Source: Lachnospiraceae bacterium | GTDB taxonomy: Bacteria; Bacillota; Clostridia; Lachnospirales; Lachnospiraceae | Length of the DNA stretch: 53,683 nucleotides | Assembly: GCA_015057375.1 (NCBI GenBank) | Contig: SVEM01000009.1 | Span: 1 to 53,683 of the forward strand | Direction: 5' to 3' | Part shown: one piece after another, positions 18,334 to 27,120 of the stretch | Numbering within the stretch: the stretch's first letter is position 1 | Layout: the number at the start of each line of letters is the position of its first letter | Made by a program: the position numbers and the translations under genes | Notes under the pieces: generated by a model | Databases searched by the model: none | Seen by the model: only the letters and a program-made list of their open reading frames with translations | Told to the model about the DNA's origin: nothing

Positions 18334-19611
18334 ATGATTGAATATACTCTGGCCTTAATACATAATATATCAACATTTTTATTTGGTGTGTACGCGTCTG
18401 CATTTCTGCTCGGAGTTCGCCGTACCGGAAAAAATGTGTTTATTTTGTTTTTATTTTCATTATCAGAAGGCATCATATATTTCACAGGCTCACTATGCTT
18501 TGGACAGGCTTTTCTTGATACAATTTATCCTATAATTTACCCTCTTATTATTCACTTGCCTTTATGTCTGTTTATACTTCTATATTATAAGTATAGTTTT
18601 ATACGCAGCTTTGTTTCTGTCCTCACGGCTTATATGTGCTGTCAGATAAGTAACTGGACAGGCCTTTTGACATTAGAACTTACTCAGGAATACTCGTATT
18701 ACTACCTGACAAGAATAATAACTACTATCATTGTTTTTGTTATATTACTGATAGTTGTCTGCCCAAAAACATCCATTATATTTGCAAGGCCGAAACAAGA
18801 AGTAATTATCGTCGGTGTCTTCCCGTTTGTATATTATATTTATGACTATTTTGCAACAAAACTTTCAACATTAATGTATTCCGGCAACAAACCTGCCGTG
18901 GAATTTATGAGCTTTTTATTTTGCCTTACTTATCTTTCGTTCCTGCTTGTTTACTTTAGCTTCTATAAACAGAACACCGAAAGCAAACAGCACAATACAA
19001 TTATGAAAATGCAGCTTGAGTCTATTCACAAGGAAATAGAACACGTAAATACGAGCAAAAAAACTCTTTCAATATTAAAGCATGATATGCGACACCATTT
19101 GAACATAATTCAAATGTTCCTAAATCAAAATAAAACTGAAAAAGTCAGAGAATATATAGGGAAAATCTCAGGCGAGTACGAGAATACTGTCATTGCACCA
19201 TATTGCAATGATGAAATGCTGAATTCGGTCATTTCCATTTATATTGAGCGTTTTAACAGAAATGACATACAGCTCAAATGCGATATATCCGGTGACATAA
19301 CCCCATTCTCATCTCTTCCGTTATGCACCATTCTCTCAAACGCACTTGAGAATGCAATGACCGCACTCGAAAAAGTTTCAACCGATGACAAATGGGCATC
19401 ACTTAATATTTCATCCAAAAACAACAAACTTATGATATGCCTTGAAAATGCGGTTAATGATATCCCAAAATTTGTTGATGGAATGCCCGTGTCTGACAAA
19501 GAAGACCATGGCATCGGAACCAAAAGTATAGTATACTATGTTGAACAGTTAAACGGACAATGGCATTTTTCAATTAAAGACAAAGTATTTGTACTAAAAA
19601 TTATACTTTAA
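18334..19611 (+). CDS. AgrC-type sensor histidine kinase (GHKL)
   Basis: 425 residues, ATG behind GGGAG. The N-terminal ~210 residues form six or seven membrane helices with no large extracellular domain, as in peptide-sensing kinases of the HPK10/AgrC group. The H-box is LKHDMRHHLN, followed by an N-box (LSNALENAM) and a G-box (DHGIGTKS), a compact GHKL ATPase. It should phosphorylate the LytTR regulator encoded 16 bases downstream. No agrB or agrD-like gene lies beside it, so the signal source is unknown and may be elsewhere or non-peptide. Confidence 0.92.
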   Translation: MIEYTLALIHNISTFLFGVYASAFLLGVRRTGKNVFILFLFSLSEGIIYFTGSLCFGQAFLDTIYPIIYPLIIHLPLCLFILLYYKYSFIRSFVSVLTAYMCCQISNWTGLLTLELTQEYSYYYLTRIITTIIVFVILLIVVCPKTSIIFARPKQEVIIVGVFPFVYYIYDYFATKLSTLMYSGNKPAVEFMSFLFCLTYLSFLLVYFSFYKQNTESKQHNTIMKMQLESIHKEIEHVNTSKKTLSILKHDMRHHLNIIQMFLNQNKTEKVREYIGKISGEYENTVIAPYCNDEMLNSVISIYIERFNRNDIQLKCDISGDITPFSSLPLCTILSNALENAMTALEKVSTDDKWASLNISSKNNKLMICLENAVNDIPKFVDGMPVSDKEDHGIGTKSIVYYVEQLNGQWHFSIKDKVFVLKIIL

Positions 19612-19627
19612 TGCTGCGAGGTATATA

Positions 19628-20335
19628 ATGAGAATATCTATATGTGATGACGAACAGGTTTTTTTAGACGAAACCCACACACTTTTATTAAAATGGGCTT
19701 CACTTAACAATTTATCCATAGATGTAAATATTTTTTCAAACGGTGATGATTTATTAACTTATCATAAGAATAATTACTCCGACTTGATTATTCTTGATGT
19801 TATCATGCCATTTTTTAACGGAATTGATACGGCGAAGGAACTTCGTGTGTCCAATCCGCAGATTCCTATCATTTTTCTTACGTCAACAAGGGATTTTGCA
19901 GTGGAATCATATGACGTTGAGGCATATCATTATCTTTTAAAGCCTGTTAATGAGAATAAGTTCTTTTCTGTCTTAGACTCTTTCTTATCAGTTTTCACAA
20001 AACCGGCCAACACTTTCATGGCCCATACAGCAGAAGGGTTCTGTAAGATCAATATAGAAGATGTCCGTTATCTGGAGGCACAGAACAAACAGGTTATTAT
20101 ATATCTGTTCAATGGTACAAGTCTCTCCATTCGCGAACTGTTTTCAAAATGCGAAGAAGTTTTTTCACCTGACAAAGGTTTCTTCAAATGCCACCGCAGC
20201 TATATTGTTAACTTAAGCTGCGTAGAGCAGTTTACCAAGACACAGGTCTGTTTGTTTAACCAGGTCAACATCCCTATATCAAGAAACCGCTATATAGCAT
20301 TCAAAGAAACCTATTTTAATCATATGTTTAATTAA
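19628..20335 (+). CDS. LytTR-family response regulator (AgrA/ComE type)
   Basis: 235 residues. The receiver domain has CDDEQ at 6-10 and the phospho-acceptor D57 (ILDVIMPF). The C-terminal LytTR DNA-binding domain spans about 135-235 (FFKCHRSYIVNL). LytTR proteins bind pairs of short direct repeats about two helical turns apart; two such elements with nearly the same sequence lie upstream of this operon and upstream of the Ig-like secreted protein gene. It is paired with the kinase just upstream. Confidence 0.94.
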   Translation: MRISICDDEQVFLDETHTLLLKWASLNNLSIDVNIFSNGDDLLTYHKNNYSDLIILDVIMPFFNGIDTAKELRVSNPQIPIIFLTSTRDFAVESYDVEAYHYLLKPVNENKFFSVLDSFLSVFTKPANTFMAHTAEGFCKINIEDVRYLEAQNKQVIIYLFNGTSLSIRELFSKCEEVFSPDKGFFKCHRSYIVNLSCVEQFTKTQVCLFNQVNIPISRNRYIAFKETYFNHMFN

Positions 20336-20348
20336 CTGTTGTTATTTC

Positions 20349-21887
20349 TTATTTCTCTTTGTTGCTTTTTAAGATTAATCTCTTATATTTCTTGGAATAA
20401 ACCCATTTCTTTGAAGAAAGCTTAGGACAACTTCCTGTAGTGATTGCGGAAACTTTTGTATCTTTTGCAACCCATTCTTTCCATGAAATACCTGTTGTTC
20501 CATATGGTTTTTTAACATTACCAATATAGTAATTATCATATATATTACGTTTACGGACTACATCTGCACCATCATATATTCCAAACAGAGCGCCTACGTT
20601 TGCCTTTGTAGGTCCCGATATTTTTCCAACGTTATAACAACATGTAGCCTTATCTCCAACAAGACTTGCAGACCCTGCAAGTCCGCCGGTAACTCCGTCT
20701 CCTTTTTGCGTTACAGCACCGGCATTATAACAGTTTTTCATTCCAAAAGTCTCGCCACATACACCGCCAACTCTTGTTGAATGTCCGCCAGCCTTAACAT
20801 AGATTTTTCCTTTATTATAACATTCTATAGTTTTTCCTGAAGACGCTACAACTCCGCCTATTAAGGTATCTATGCCACCAGCTCCTCCTACATATGTGAT
20901 TGCTCCTTTATTTGAACATTTTGCAATTCTTTTAGGTCCCTTATAATAATATTCAGGCACTACACATGTTTCGCCCACAACTCCGGCTATCGACGCTGTT
21001 CCCATTGCGAAGTCACATTTAACAGTTATCTTGCCTTTATTCTCACATTTTGTAATAGTTTGTCCTTCAGTGGTTATGCCACAAAAAATCAAATCTCTGC
21101 TACCCTTCAGCTGAGGTTCTCCAATATTTGCTGTAATATTTCCTGAATTCTTACAATTTGTAATCTTATATGCCACACTGACAATTCCGAAAACAACAAT
21201 GTCACTGCCTACGGCAGCCTTCAGATTAATATTACCTGTATATGTACATTTATTTACCTTACTAAAAGTACCATCAGAAGCCAATCCGCCAATTCTGATT
21301 CCGTTCCAGTAATTAGCTACATCTGCTGATATATTTACGCTGCTGCTGCAGTTCTCCATAACTTTAGCGCTCGCACCCATTGCACAAATACCGCCGATAA
21401 TATAATCACCCTGGTCTGCATCTCCTGTGATTACAATGTTTCCTGATGTACTAATATTGTAAAAACTGCAATCTAACGATTCAGCAACCAACGGTGCCGC
21501 CCAGCATACTGAATCACCGGTATCAATATTAATGTTTACGTTCGTAATTGTTATATTCTTAAAGGTTGCATTTCTTGCGTATGAAAATATAGCTGCTCTG
21601 TAAAATCCACAAGCGATAAATGTATATCCCTTAATCTTATGTCCGTTACCATCAAATGTTCCTGAAAATGGAGTTCCGTCTGTAAACATATTAGTATTTT
21701 CAGGCAATGTTATATCCGCAGTAAGATAATAGTTTCCTGATGGATTATTCTCCATTGCAAGAAACTCTTCTGCCGTTGATATAGGTGTTCCCTCTGCTGC
21801 CTTAGTCTTACAGTCTCCGACACCTACAGCAACTGTCATAACAAACAGCACTGCCAATACACTAAATAAAACTCTTATTGTTTTCAT
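20349..21887 (-). CDS. Secreted GLUG-repeat protein
   Basis: 512 residues from ATG behind AGGAGG. A signal peptide (about 1-32) is followed by many short repeats of the form CYNxGxIxxxG...GGLxG, the GLUG-type motif, which build a right-handed beta-helix or solenoid. It ends in a short basic segment without an LPxTG motif or membrane anchor. Such proteins are found on gut Firmicutes surfaces, where they may bind glycans or proteases; the ligand here is unknown. The gene lies 84 bases after the Ig-like secreted gene, across a leaky-looking terminator, so the two may be partly co-expressed. Confidence 0.85.
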   Translation of the reverse strand: MKTIRVLFSVLAVLFVMTVAVGVGDCKTKAAEGTPISTAEEFLAMENNPSGNYYLTADITLPENTNMFTDGTPFSGTFDGNGHKIKGYTFIACGFYRAAIFSYARNATFKNITITNVNINIDTGDSVCWAAPLVAESLDCSFYNISTSGNIVITGDADQGDYIIGGICAMGASAKVMENCSSSVNISADVANYWNGIRIGGLASDGTFSKVNKCTYTGNINLKAAVGSDIVVFGIVSVAYKITNCKNSGNITANIGEPQLKGSRDLIFCGITTEGQTITKCENKGKITVKCDFAMGTASIAGVVGETCVVPEYYYKGPKRIAKCSNKGAITYVGGAGGIDTLIGGVVASSGKTIECYNKGKIYVKAGGHSTRVGGVCGETFGMKNCYNAGAVTQKGDGVTGGLAGSASLVGDKATCCYNVGKISGPTKANVGALFGIYDGADVVRKRNIYDNYYIGNVKKPYGTTGISWKEWVAKDTKVSAITTGSCPKLSSKKWVYSKKYKRLILKSNKEK

Positions 21888-21895
21888 TATCTCTC

Positions 21896-21937
21896 TACCT
21901 CCTGTTATAAAAGGAGCACCGCTTCATCCAAACGATG
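21896..21937 (-). terminator. Intercistronic terminator/attenuator
   Basis: Minus-strand stem GGAGCATCG / CGGTGCTCC with a short loop, then TTTTATAA. It lies between the Ig-like gene and the GLUG gene. The short T-run suggests partial read-through. Confidence 0.65.
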
Positions 21938-21971
21938 CTCCAATAGTTTTAATCAGGTTTATTAAATATAT

Positions 21972-22940
21972 TTACTCGTGAGCGTAAACAACATATGCCT
22001 TGTGTGATGCAGCCTCTTTACGGTTAGCATCTTTTACATAGTACATATCAAGAACCATGCTTTCTCCCGCCTTAACGATAAACTCTTCCTGCTTGTTCCA
22101 GTTCATACCTATGAGTTTTCCATCTGCATCATAACCAACAAGAACAATGAGTGCTTCCTTAATGTCTTTAGTAGAGTTGTTTACTGCTGTAACTTTTATG
22201 TTTAAACCGCCTTCTATCTTTGAGACATCAATCTCCTTAGCATGTAACTGTGATGCGTCATATATAGACTTAGCAGCTTTTGTGATAACAATTCTGCATG
22301 AATCAAATTTTGGTCCATAATTACCATCTTTAAGATTATGGCACTGTACATAAGCCGCTGATGCTGCCTCTAAACCAGTGATTTTTTCTTCATATACTAC
22401 TGTATTAACTACTTTTCCACTTGATAAGAACTCCATCTTAAGCTCAAGATCAACAGGGAAATCATTGTTATTTGTAATAATACCGCATCCTCTGTTAGCG
22501 TTAGGATCACTGAAGAGTTCTATCTTGAGATTAGTCTTTAATGCATTTGCAGATGATGCAGGTGTATCAGTTGTGTTACTTGGTGTATTTGGTGTATTTG
22601 GTGTGTTTGGTGTATTAGCTGTGTTATCAGCTTTTTTACCTGTTACTTTTACTGTACACTTTAATGTCTTCTTAGCAACTTTAGCAGTGATAACTGCTGT
22701 CCCGGCTTTCTTTCCTGTTACTTTTCCGGCTTTTACTGTTGCAACTTTCTTATCACTTGACTTCCATGTTGCCTTCTTCTTTGTTCCCTTAACTTTTAAC
22801 TTTAATGTTGCACCAACTTTAATAGTCGCTTTTTTCTTGTTAAGTTTGATCTTAGCTGCTGAAGCATCCATAGGTGCTAAAGTCAACATAAGACATAATG
22901 TCATTGCGACTGACAATGCTTTTAAGATACTTTTTTTCAT
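21972..22940 (-). CDS. Secreted BIG2-type Ig-like protein
   Basis: 322 residues from ATG at 22940, preceded by AGGAAGG; a longer frame to 23012 lacks a ribosome site. A signal peptide ends near ASAA. A single bacterial Ig-like (BIG2) domain follows, very rich in lysine (about 29-105). Then comes a low-complexity linker built on four NTP units and Ser/Thr. The C-terminal ~190 residues form a beta-rich domain I do not recognise. No cell-wall anchor is seen; the strong positive charge may hold it to the wall. The LytTR-type repeat lies upstream, so it is a likely target of the neighbouring two-component system. Confidence 0.85.
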   Translation of the reverse strand: MKKSILKALSVAMTLCLMLTLAPMDASAAKIKLNKKKATIKVGATLKLKVKGTKKKATWKSSDKKVATVKAGKVTGKKAGTAVITAKVAKKTLKCTVKVTGKKADNTANTPNTPNTPNTPSNTTDTPASSANALKTNLKIELFSDPNANRGCGIITNNNDFPVDLELKMEFLSSGKVVNTVVYEEKITGLEAASAAYVQCHNLKDGNYGPKFDSCRIVITKAAKSIYDASQLHAKEIDVSKIEGGLNIKVTAVNNSTKDIKEALIVLVGYDADGKLIGMNWNKQEEFIVKAGESMVLDMYYVKDANRKEAASHKAYVVYAHE

Positions 22941-23039
22941 AAGGTCTTTTCCTTCCTCTCTCTTATTTGGATTCACCAAAATACTAAATAAAATACGAGA
23001 ACAGTATAGCACTTTATTTTTGTAATTTTATAATTATGC

Positions 23040-23067
23040 GTGAATGGTAGAAATATGGTGTGAATGG
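23040..23067. promoter_or_regulatory. LytTR-type direct repeat, site 2
   Basis: Two identical GTGAATGG units 20 bases apart, with gap TAGAAATATGGT close to that of site 1. It lies 32 bases upstream of a TATACT -10 (minus strand, 23008-23003) for the Ig-like gene, whose -35 is poor. That arrangement fits an activator-dependent promoter. It also lies only 10 bases before the BlaI promoter. Confidence 0.65.
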
Positions 23068-23077
23068 CAAAAAAGAA

Positions 23078-23106
23078 TTGACAAATTCACTCTAATAAGC
23101 TAGAGT
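23078..23106 (+). promoter_or_regulatory. Promoter of the BlaI-M56 pair
   Basis: Consensus TTGACA, 17-base spacer, TAGAGT as the -10. The first BlaI-type dyad covers the spacer and -10. Confidence 0.65.
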
Positions 23107-23131
23107 TTATGTATACTCTACTGCATTAGAG
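23090..23131. promoter_or_regulatory. Twin operator of the BlaI-type repressor
   Basis: Two dyads of the same form, CTCTA-N6-TAGAG, at 23090-23105 and 23116-23131, centres 26 bases apart. One overlaps the promoter and one lies downstream of it, the classic autorepression layout of BlaI/MecI. Confidence 0.75.
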
Positions 23132-23148
23132 AAAGGAATTTATGTGTT

Positions 23149-23514
23149 ATGAATACACCCAAAATTTTTGAGAGTGAATACCGCTTTTGTCTTATTTTGT
23201 GGGAACACGAGCCTGTCAAAAGCAGCAAATTGGTCGCCTTATGCAAAGAACAGCTCGGCTGGAAACCTACCACGACTTACACTGTCATAAAACGTCTGTC
23301 AGAACGAGGCATATTAAAAAATGAAAAAACAATCGTCACATCTCTTGTAAGCAAAGAGCAGGTACAGGCTGCCGAGATAAATGAAATGGTCGAGAAAACC
23401 TTTGAGGGATCTTTGCCTGCATTTGTTGCCGCATTTACAAAACATCAGAATCTATCAGAAAAGGAAATCGACGCCGTCCAACAGATGATAGACCGCTTTA
23501 GAAAAGGGGAATAA
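23149..23514 (+). CDS. BlaI/MecI/CopY-family repressor
   Basis: 121 residues. The N-terminal winged-helix domain (ESEYRFCLILWEHEPVKSSKL..., then WKPTTTYTVIKRLSERGIL) matches the BlaI/MecI family (also called penicillinase repressor). The C-terminal helices would dimerise and carry the cleavage site used by the partner protease. It should bind the two CTCTA-N6-TAGAG dyads just upstream. The M56 sensor protease gene starts two bases after its stop, so the two are translated together. No beta-lactamase gene is nearby, so the signal need not be a beta-lactam. Confidence 0.94.
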   Translation: MNTPKIFESEYRFCLILWEHEPVKSSKLVALCKEQLGWKPTTTYTVIKRLSERGILKNEKTIVTSLVSKEQVQAAEINEMVEKTFEGSLPAFVAAFTKHQNLSEKEIDAVQQMIDRFRKGE

Positions 23515-23516
23515 AT

Positions 23517-25670
23517 ATGAGTAATTTTTTCCTGACCATTGTAAATATGAGCATTTCCGCAGGCTGGATTGTCCTTGCGGTTATGATTTTGCGGCTTCTT
23601 CTCAAAAAAGCTCCCAAATGGATTACTGTACTTTTATGGGGTATGGTTGCAATCAGGCTCGTTTTTCCATTCTCCATTGAAAGTATTTTCAGTCTAATTC
23701 CAAGCACAGAGACAATCAGTCCTGACATTATGATGTCACAGATGCCAAAAATCAACACCGGCATTCCGGTTATTAATAATTCCATAAATCCTGTTATTAG
23801 CGAGTCATTTACTCCTGATCCTGCAGCAAGTATAAATCCGCTTCAGGTTTGGATTCCGATTCTTGCAATCATCTGGATTTGCGGAATGGCAGGTATGCTT
23901 ATTTATACTATAATCAGCTATTTTCGCATAAAGAAGAAAATTGGTACGGCGATCTTTCTACGTGATAACATTTTTCAAAGCGAGACGGTTGTTTTTCCCT
24001 TTGTTTTGGGAATTTTCAAACCGATTATTTATTTGCCATTCGGCATGAATGAGCAGGACTTGGCCTATGTTATTGAACATGAGCAGGCGCACATCCGACG
24101 CAAAGATTATTTGTGGAAGCCGCTCGGTTTCCTGCTTCTTGCACTCCACTGGTTTAATCCGCTGATGTGGGTTTCATATGTATTTCTTTGCCGCGATATT
24201 GAACTTGCGTGCGACGAAAAAGTTATTAAGAATTATGAAAATGAACAAAAAGCTGATTATTCCCAGGCACTTCTTAACTGCAGTGTCAAACGCCACACTA
24301 TTTCCGCCTGTCCGCTTGCCTTTGGCGAAATTAGCGTAAAAAGCAGGGTTAAATCCGTTTTAAGTTACAAGAAACCGGCATTTTGGATTGTCCTTATCGC
24401 GATATTTGCAAGTGCATTTGTTGCAATTTGTTTCCTGACAAATCCTGCGAAAACCGAGTTGCAAGGGATAGAAAATCAAACTTGCGGTTCAGATTTGACA
24501 AGTGTTTCAGCCAAAATAATTGCCTGCGATTTGTCTGCGCCGGATCCTTTTTTAGAAATAGAATGGACTAACCATACTTCAAAAGAAATTGTTTTCGGCG
24601 AAGCATTTACGATTTATCAAAATATAGACGGCAAATGGGACAACTGCAGCATAACTCCTGATCCGATATGGTACTCCATAGCTTATATTGCAAAGCCTTT
24701 AAATACTGCCCGTCACAAATACAAATTGAACGGACAAATTATGACGCAGCCGGGAAAATACAGATTTGAAGCTGAATTTTTTGTTGATAATGAAGCTGAG
24801 ACAAAATATAAAGCATGGGTTGAGTTTGATTTGACGGAGGATGTTTCAGATATTTCGGTACATACTTTTAAGGCAATTAGTATTGTATATGATGACGGCA
24901 TGTATTCTTTTGTACAAAATGTAGAAGTTGTTCCTATATATCAACTTGTTAACAATATGCAGCTTCTTGAAATCGATGGAGATAACGAAGCGAAATTAGT
25001 CGGACATTTCGAGGAGATGGAGCTTAATAAAGATACATTTGATTCAAGGTTCAGACATTCCCACATTGAGTGGTCGGGAAGCGAGAATCCACTTAAGGAT
25101 ATAAAGAAAAACAACAAACGAGCTTGGCAGCTGTATGTGGATGGAACAAAGAATTTTTCAAAATTATACATTTTGTTGGAGCAAAACGACGGAACATTTT
25201 ATCTTGGTTATGGTTATTACAATGGTACGAGCGATAATCCTGCAAATCCGGACGATTCGCACGTGCGATGGCTTTACAAACTCCGTAATGTTAGTAGTGC
25301 AGGAGTTGGCGGCACAGATGGCCCTGAAAACGTGACCATTACAGAATCAATAGATGATTTAAGAGAAACATATCCAGAGTTTTTTGATTTATCAACCGAC
25401 AGTGGCTTGACTGTATACATTTGGGAAATGGCTGAAAACAGTTACCACTGTTACCTTGGAAACTCTTCCATCGACTTACTCAGCGATTATGGAACATTCT
25501 TTATCGGCGAAGGCGGCACATCAATTGAAGAAATGAGGAAGATTTTATCCACCTACGATATTGACAAAGAAGATATCACCATAATGCCTTTCACAAATCC
25601 GATATCAAGTTATGCGTATGTAATCGACGATGAGTATCGGGAACGGATAAAAGAAGTTTTTTGGAAATGA
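23517..25670 (+). CDS. BlaR1/MecR1-like M56 membrane metalloprotease sensor
   Basis: 717 residues. Four membrane helices lie in the first ~310 residues. The M56 zinc protease motif HEQAH begins at H188, with further conserved residues (ELACDEKV). The C-terminal ~400 residues are extracellular but do not show the penicillin-binding STxK/SxN/KTG pattern of BlaR1; the segment looks like Ig-like or unknown sensory domains. It should cleave the cognate repressor on sensing a signal. A strong terminator follows. The ligand is unknown. Confidence 0.9.
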   Translation: MSNFFLTIVNMSISAGWIVLAVMILRLLLKKAPKWITVLLWGMVAIRLVFPFSIESIFSLIPSTETISPDIMMSQMPKINTGIPVINNSINPVISESFTPDPAASINPLQVWIPILAIIWICGMAGMLIYTIISYFRIKKKIGTAIFLRDNIFQSETVVFPFVLGIFKPIIYLPFGMNEQDLAYVIEHEQAHIRRKDYLWKPLGFLLLALHWFNPLMWVSYVFLCRDIELACDEKVIKNYENEQKADYSQALLNCSVKRHTISACPLAFGEISVKSRVKSVLSYKKPAFWIVLIAIFASAFVAICFLTNPAKTELQGIENQTCGSDLTSVSAKIIACDLSAPDPFLEIEWTNHTSKEIVFGEAFTIYQNIDGKWDNCSITPDPIWYSIAYIAKPLNTARHKYKLNGQIMTQPGKYRFEAEFFVDNEAETKYKAWVEFDLTEDVSDISVHTFKAISIVYDDGMYSFVQNVEVVPIYQLVNNMQLLEIDGDNEAKLVGHFEEMELNKDTFDSRFRHSHIEWSGSENPLKDIKKNNKRAWQLYVDGTKNFSKLYILLEQNDGTFYLGYGYYNGTSDNPANPDDSHVRWLYKLRNVSSAGVGGTDGPENVTITESIDDLRETYPEFFDLSTDSGLTVYIWEMAENSYHCYLGNSSIDLLSDYGTFFIGEGGTSIEEMRKILSTYDIDKEDITIMPFTNPISSYAYVIDDEYRERIKEVFWK

Positions 25671-25703
25671 GTCATGTAAGCTGACACACACCTAAAAATA
25701 TTT

Positions 25704-25750
25704 TAGGGAACATTTTGCACTTTTTCTGTGTTAAATGTTCCCTATTTTTT
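25704..25750 (+). terminator. Terminator of the BlaI-M56 operon
   Basis: Stem TAGGGAACATTT / AAATGTTCCCTA (twelve perfect pairs) followed by six T. Confidence 0.93.
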
Positions 25751-25779
25751 GAGTTATATTTCTCTGCTGTATTATTTTA

Positions 25780-26328
25780 TCATTCGCATAGTAAAACCTG
25801 ATTTGCAAATTTAATAACATCCTTGTATCTACTAATTTCCAACTGATCACATTCGCCATAAAGCGGGGGTATCATAATTTCATTGCCGGCAAAAACAATA
25901 TTTATAATCCCTTCACCTCTGGTTAAATTACGATTGGCATTTTGAGATATGAATTGGCATAATTCATCATTTGTTTTACCGGTATAAATGATATTGTATC
26001 GCATCATTTTTCCCGATTCAAAAAGCCTTACCTTTTGTGATATTCCCAGTTCTTTATTTGCTTTTTTATTGATACGTGCTTTTGCATTATCAAATTCCTT
26101 TTTATTGAAGTCGTCTGTTTTGTACAGTATTACTCTCAATTTCAATGGTTTTTTATAACGGAAGAAATATACGTCCTCATGTGTAGCCAATTGATTTTCT
26201 TTATCGGTTAAATTCTCTAAAACATTAACGATTTCTTCAAAAGAGAAAATATCGTCGGCATTAAATATAACAGGCTTTGGTTCTATTTCATTTCCCTCTT
26301 TCTTTGCAACTCTGCTTTTAAGCCACAT
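25780..26328 (-). CDS. Uncharacterised cytoplasmic protein paired with a DUF4375 protein
   Basis: About 182 residues. The ATG at 26328 shares its first base with the TGA stop of the upstream gene (TGATG), a sign of coupled translation. It is soluble, rich in Lys, Asn and Asp, and predicted alpha/beta, with no signal peptide or membrane helix. I do not recognise a family or catalytic motif. The tight coupling means it probably works with the DUF4375 membrane protein upstream. Confidence 0.6.
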   Translation of the reverse strand: MWLKSRVAKKEGNEIEPKPVIFNADDIFSFEEIVNVLENLTDKENQLATHEDVYFFRYKKPLKLRVILYKTDDFNKKEFDNAKARINKKANKELGISQKVRLFESGKMMRYNIIYTGKTNDELCQFISQNANRNLTRGEGIINIVFAGNEIMIPPLYGECDQLEISRYKDVIKFANQVLLCE

Positions 26329-27098
26329 CAAAATTCATTTATATTTTCCTTAATATAAGCCACCACTTTTTCCTGCAATACAGGCAATTCATAATATTCA
26401 TCATCAAATGAATCGAAATCGTAACGTTTGGTATGCTTTTTATAATCACGTATACTATATGCCATAAATGACTCCAAATCAGAAACATCAATGCTATTTG
26501 TCGTAATAAAATTCTCAAAAAGTTCGAGATGTTCATTTGCCCCGACGCATCTCAACGCTTCACTTACATAAGGCGCCACGACTCTTGAAGAGTTTACGAA
26601 AAACTGACAAAGTCCGCCATTTTGAATTTCCGAATCATACAAACCTAAAATATAAACTATTCTTCTCGCCCCTGTAAATTGCTCCAATTCTTTATCTTCG
26701 TCTTCTGTTTTTTCCGCAATATCGAGATTTTGTAAATATACCGTTTCAAACAAATCAGCATCAGATAAAGTTAATAACTCCTCTCCATGCATTTGTTTTT
26801 TTCTATCATAATCTTCCATTCGCTCTGACAAAAAAGATTTAGGGTCAGCAGTTAAACTATCCATCATTTCATTGAATTCAGGATCATCATCCGAACGATA
26901 ATATATCATTTTCTGCATATGAATCGCTCTAACAAAAGCAACTATCACATTTAAAGCAATTAAAAACAATCCTATATAAAGACAAATGTCTGAGCAAATA
27001 GCACCAACTATAATAAGTATTATAGAAATTACGACAAACCTCAGCTGTCGAGCTACAGACAAAAAAAGATTAGCCAAGAAAAATGACCGTTTATTCAT
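26328..27098 (-). CDS. DUF4375 (DMP19-like) membrane protein
   Basis: 256 residues. Two membrane helices lie at about 18-55. The cytoplasmic part contains the DUF4375/DMP19 signature, YDSEIQNGGLCQFFVNSS followed by alternating helices. DMP19 proteins were first described as DNA mimics, and DUF4375 proteins also appear as immunity-like neighbours (family knowledge). Fusion to an N-terminal membrane anchor is less usual. It is coupled to the unknown gene that follows. Role uncertain. Confidence 0.75.
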   Translation of the reverse strand: MNKRSFFLANLFLSVARQLRFVVISIILIIVGAICSDICLYIGLFLIALNVIVAFVRAIHMQKMIYYRSDDDPEFNEMMDSLTADPKSFLSERMEDYDRKKQMHGEELLTLSDADLFETVYLQNLDIAEKTEDEDKELEQFTGARRIVYILGLYDSEIQNGGLCQFFVNSSRVVAPYVSEALRCVGANEHLELFENFITTNSIDVSDLESFMAYSIRDYKKHTKRYDFDSFDDEYYELPVLQEKVVAYIKENINEF

Positions 27099-27120
27099 AT
27101 TAACTTACCTCTCTTTCCCC

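Noticed and set aside
22551-22620. Repeat-based mobile element in the Ig-like gene
   Set aside because: It is a short NTP-unit linker within the protein, a low-complexity coding repeat.
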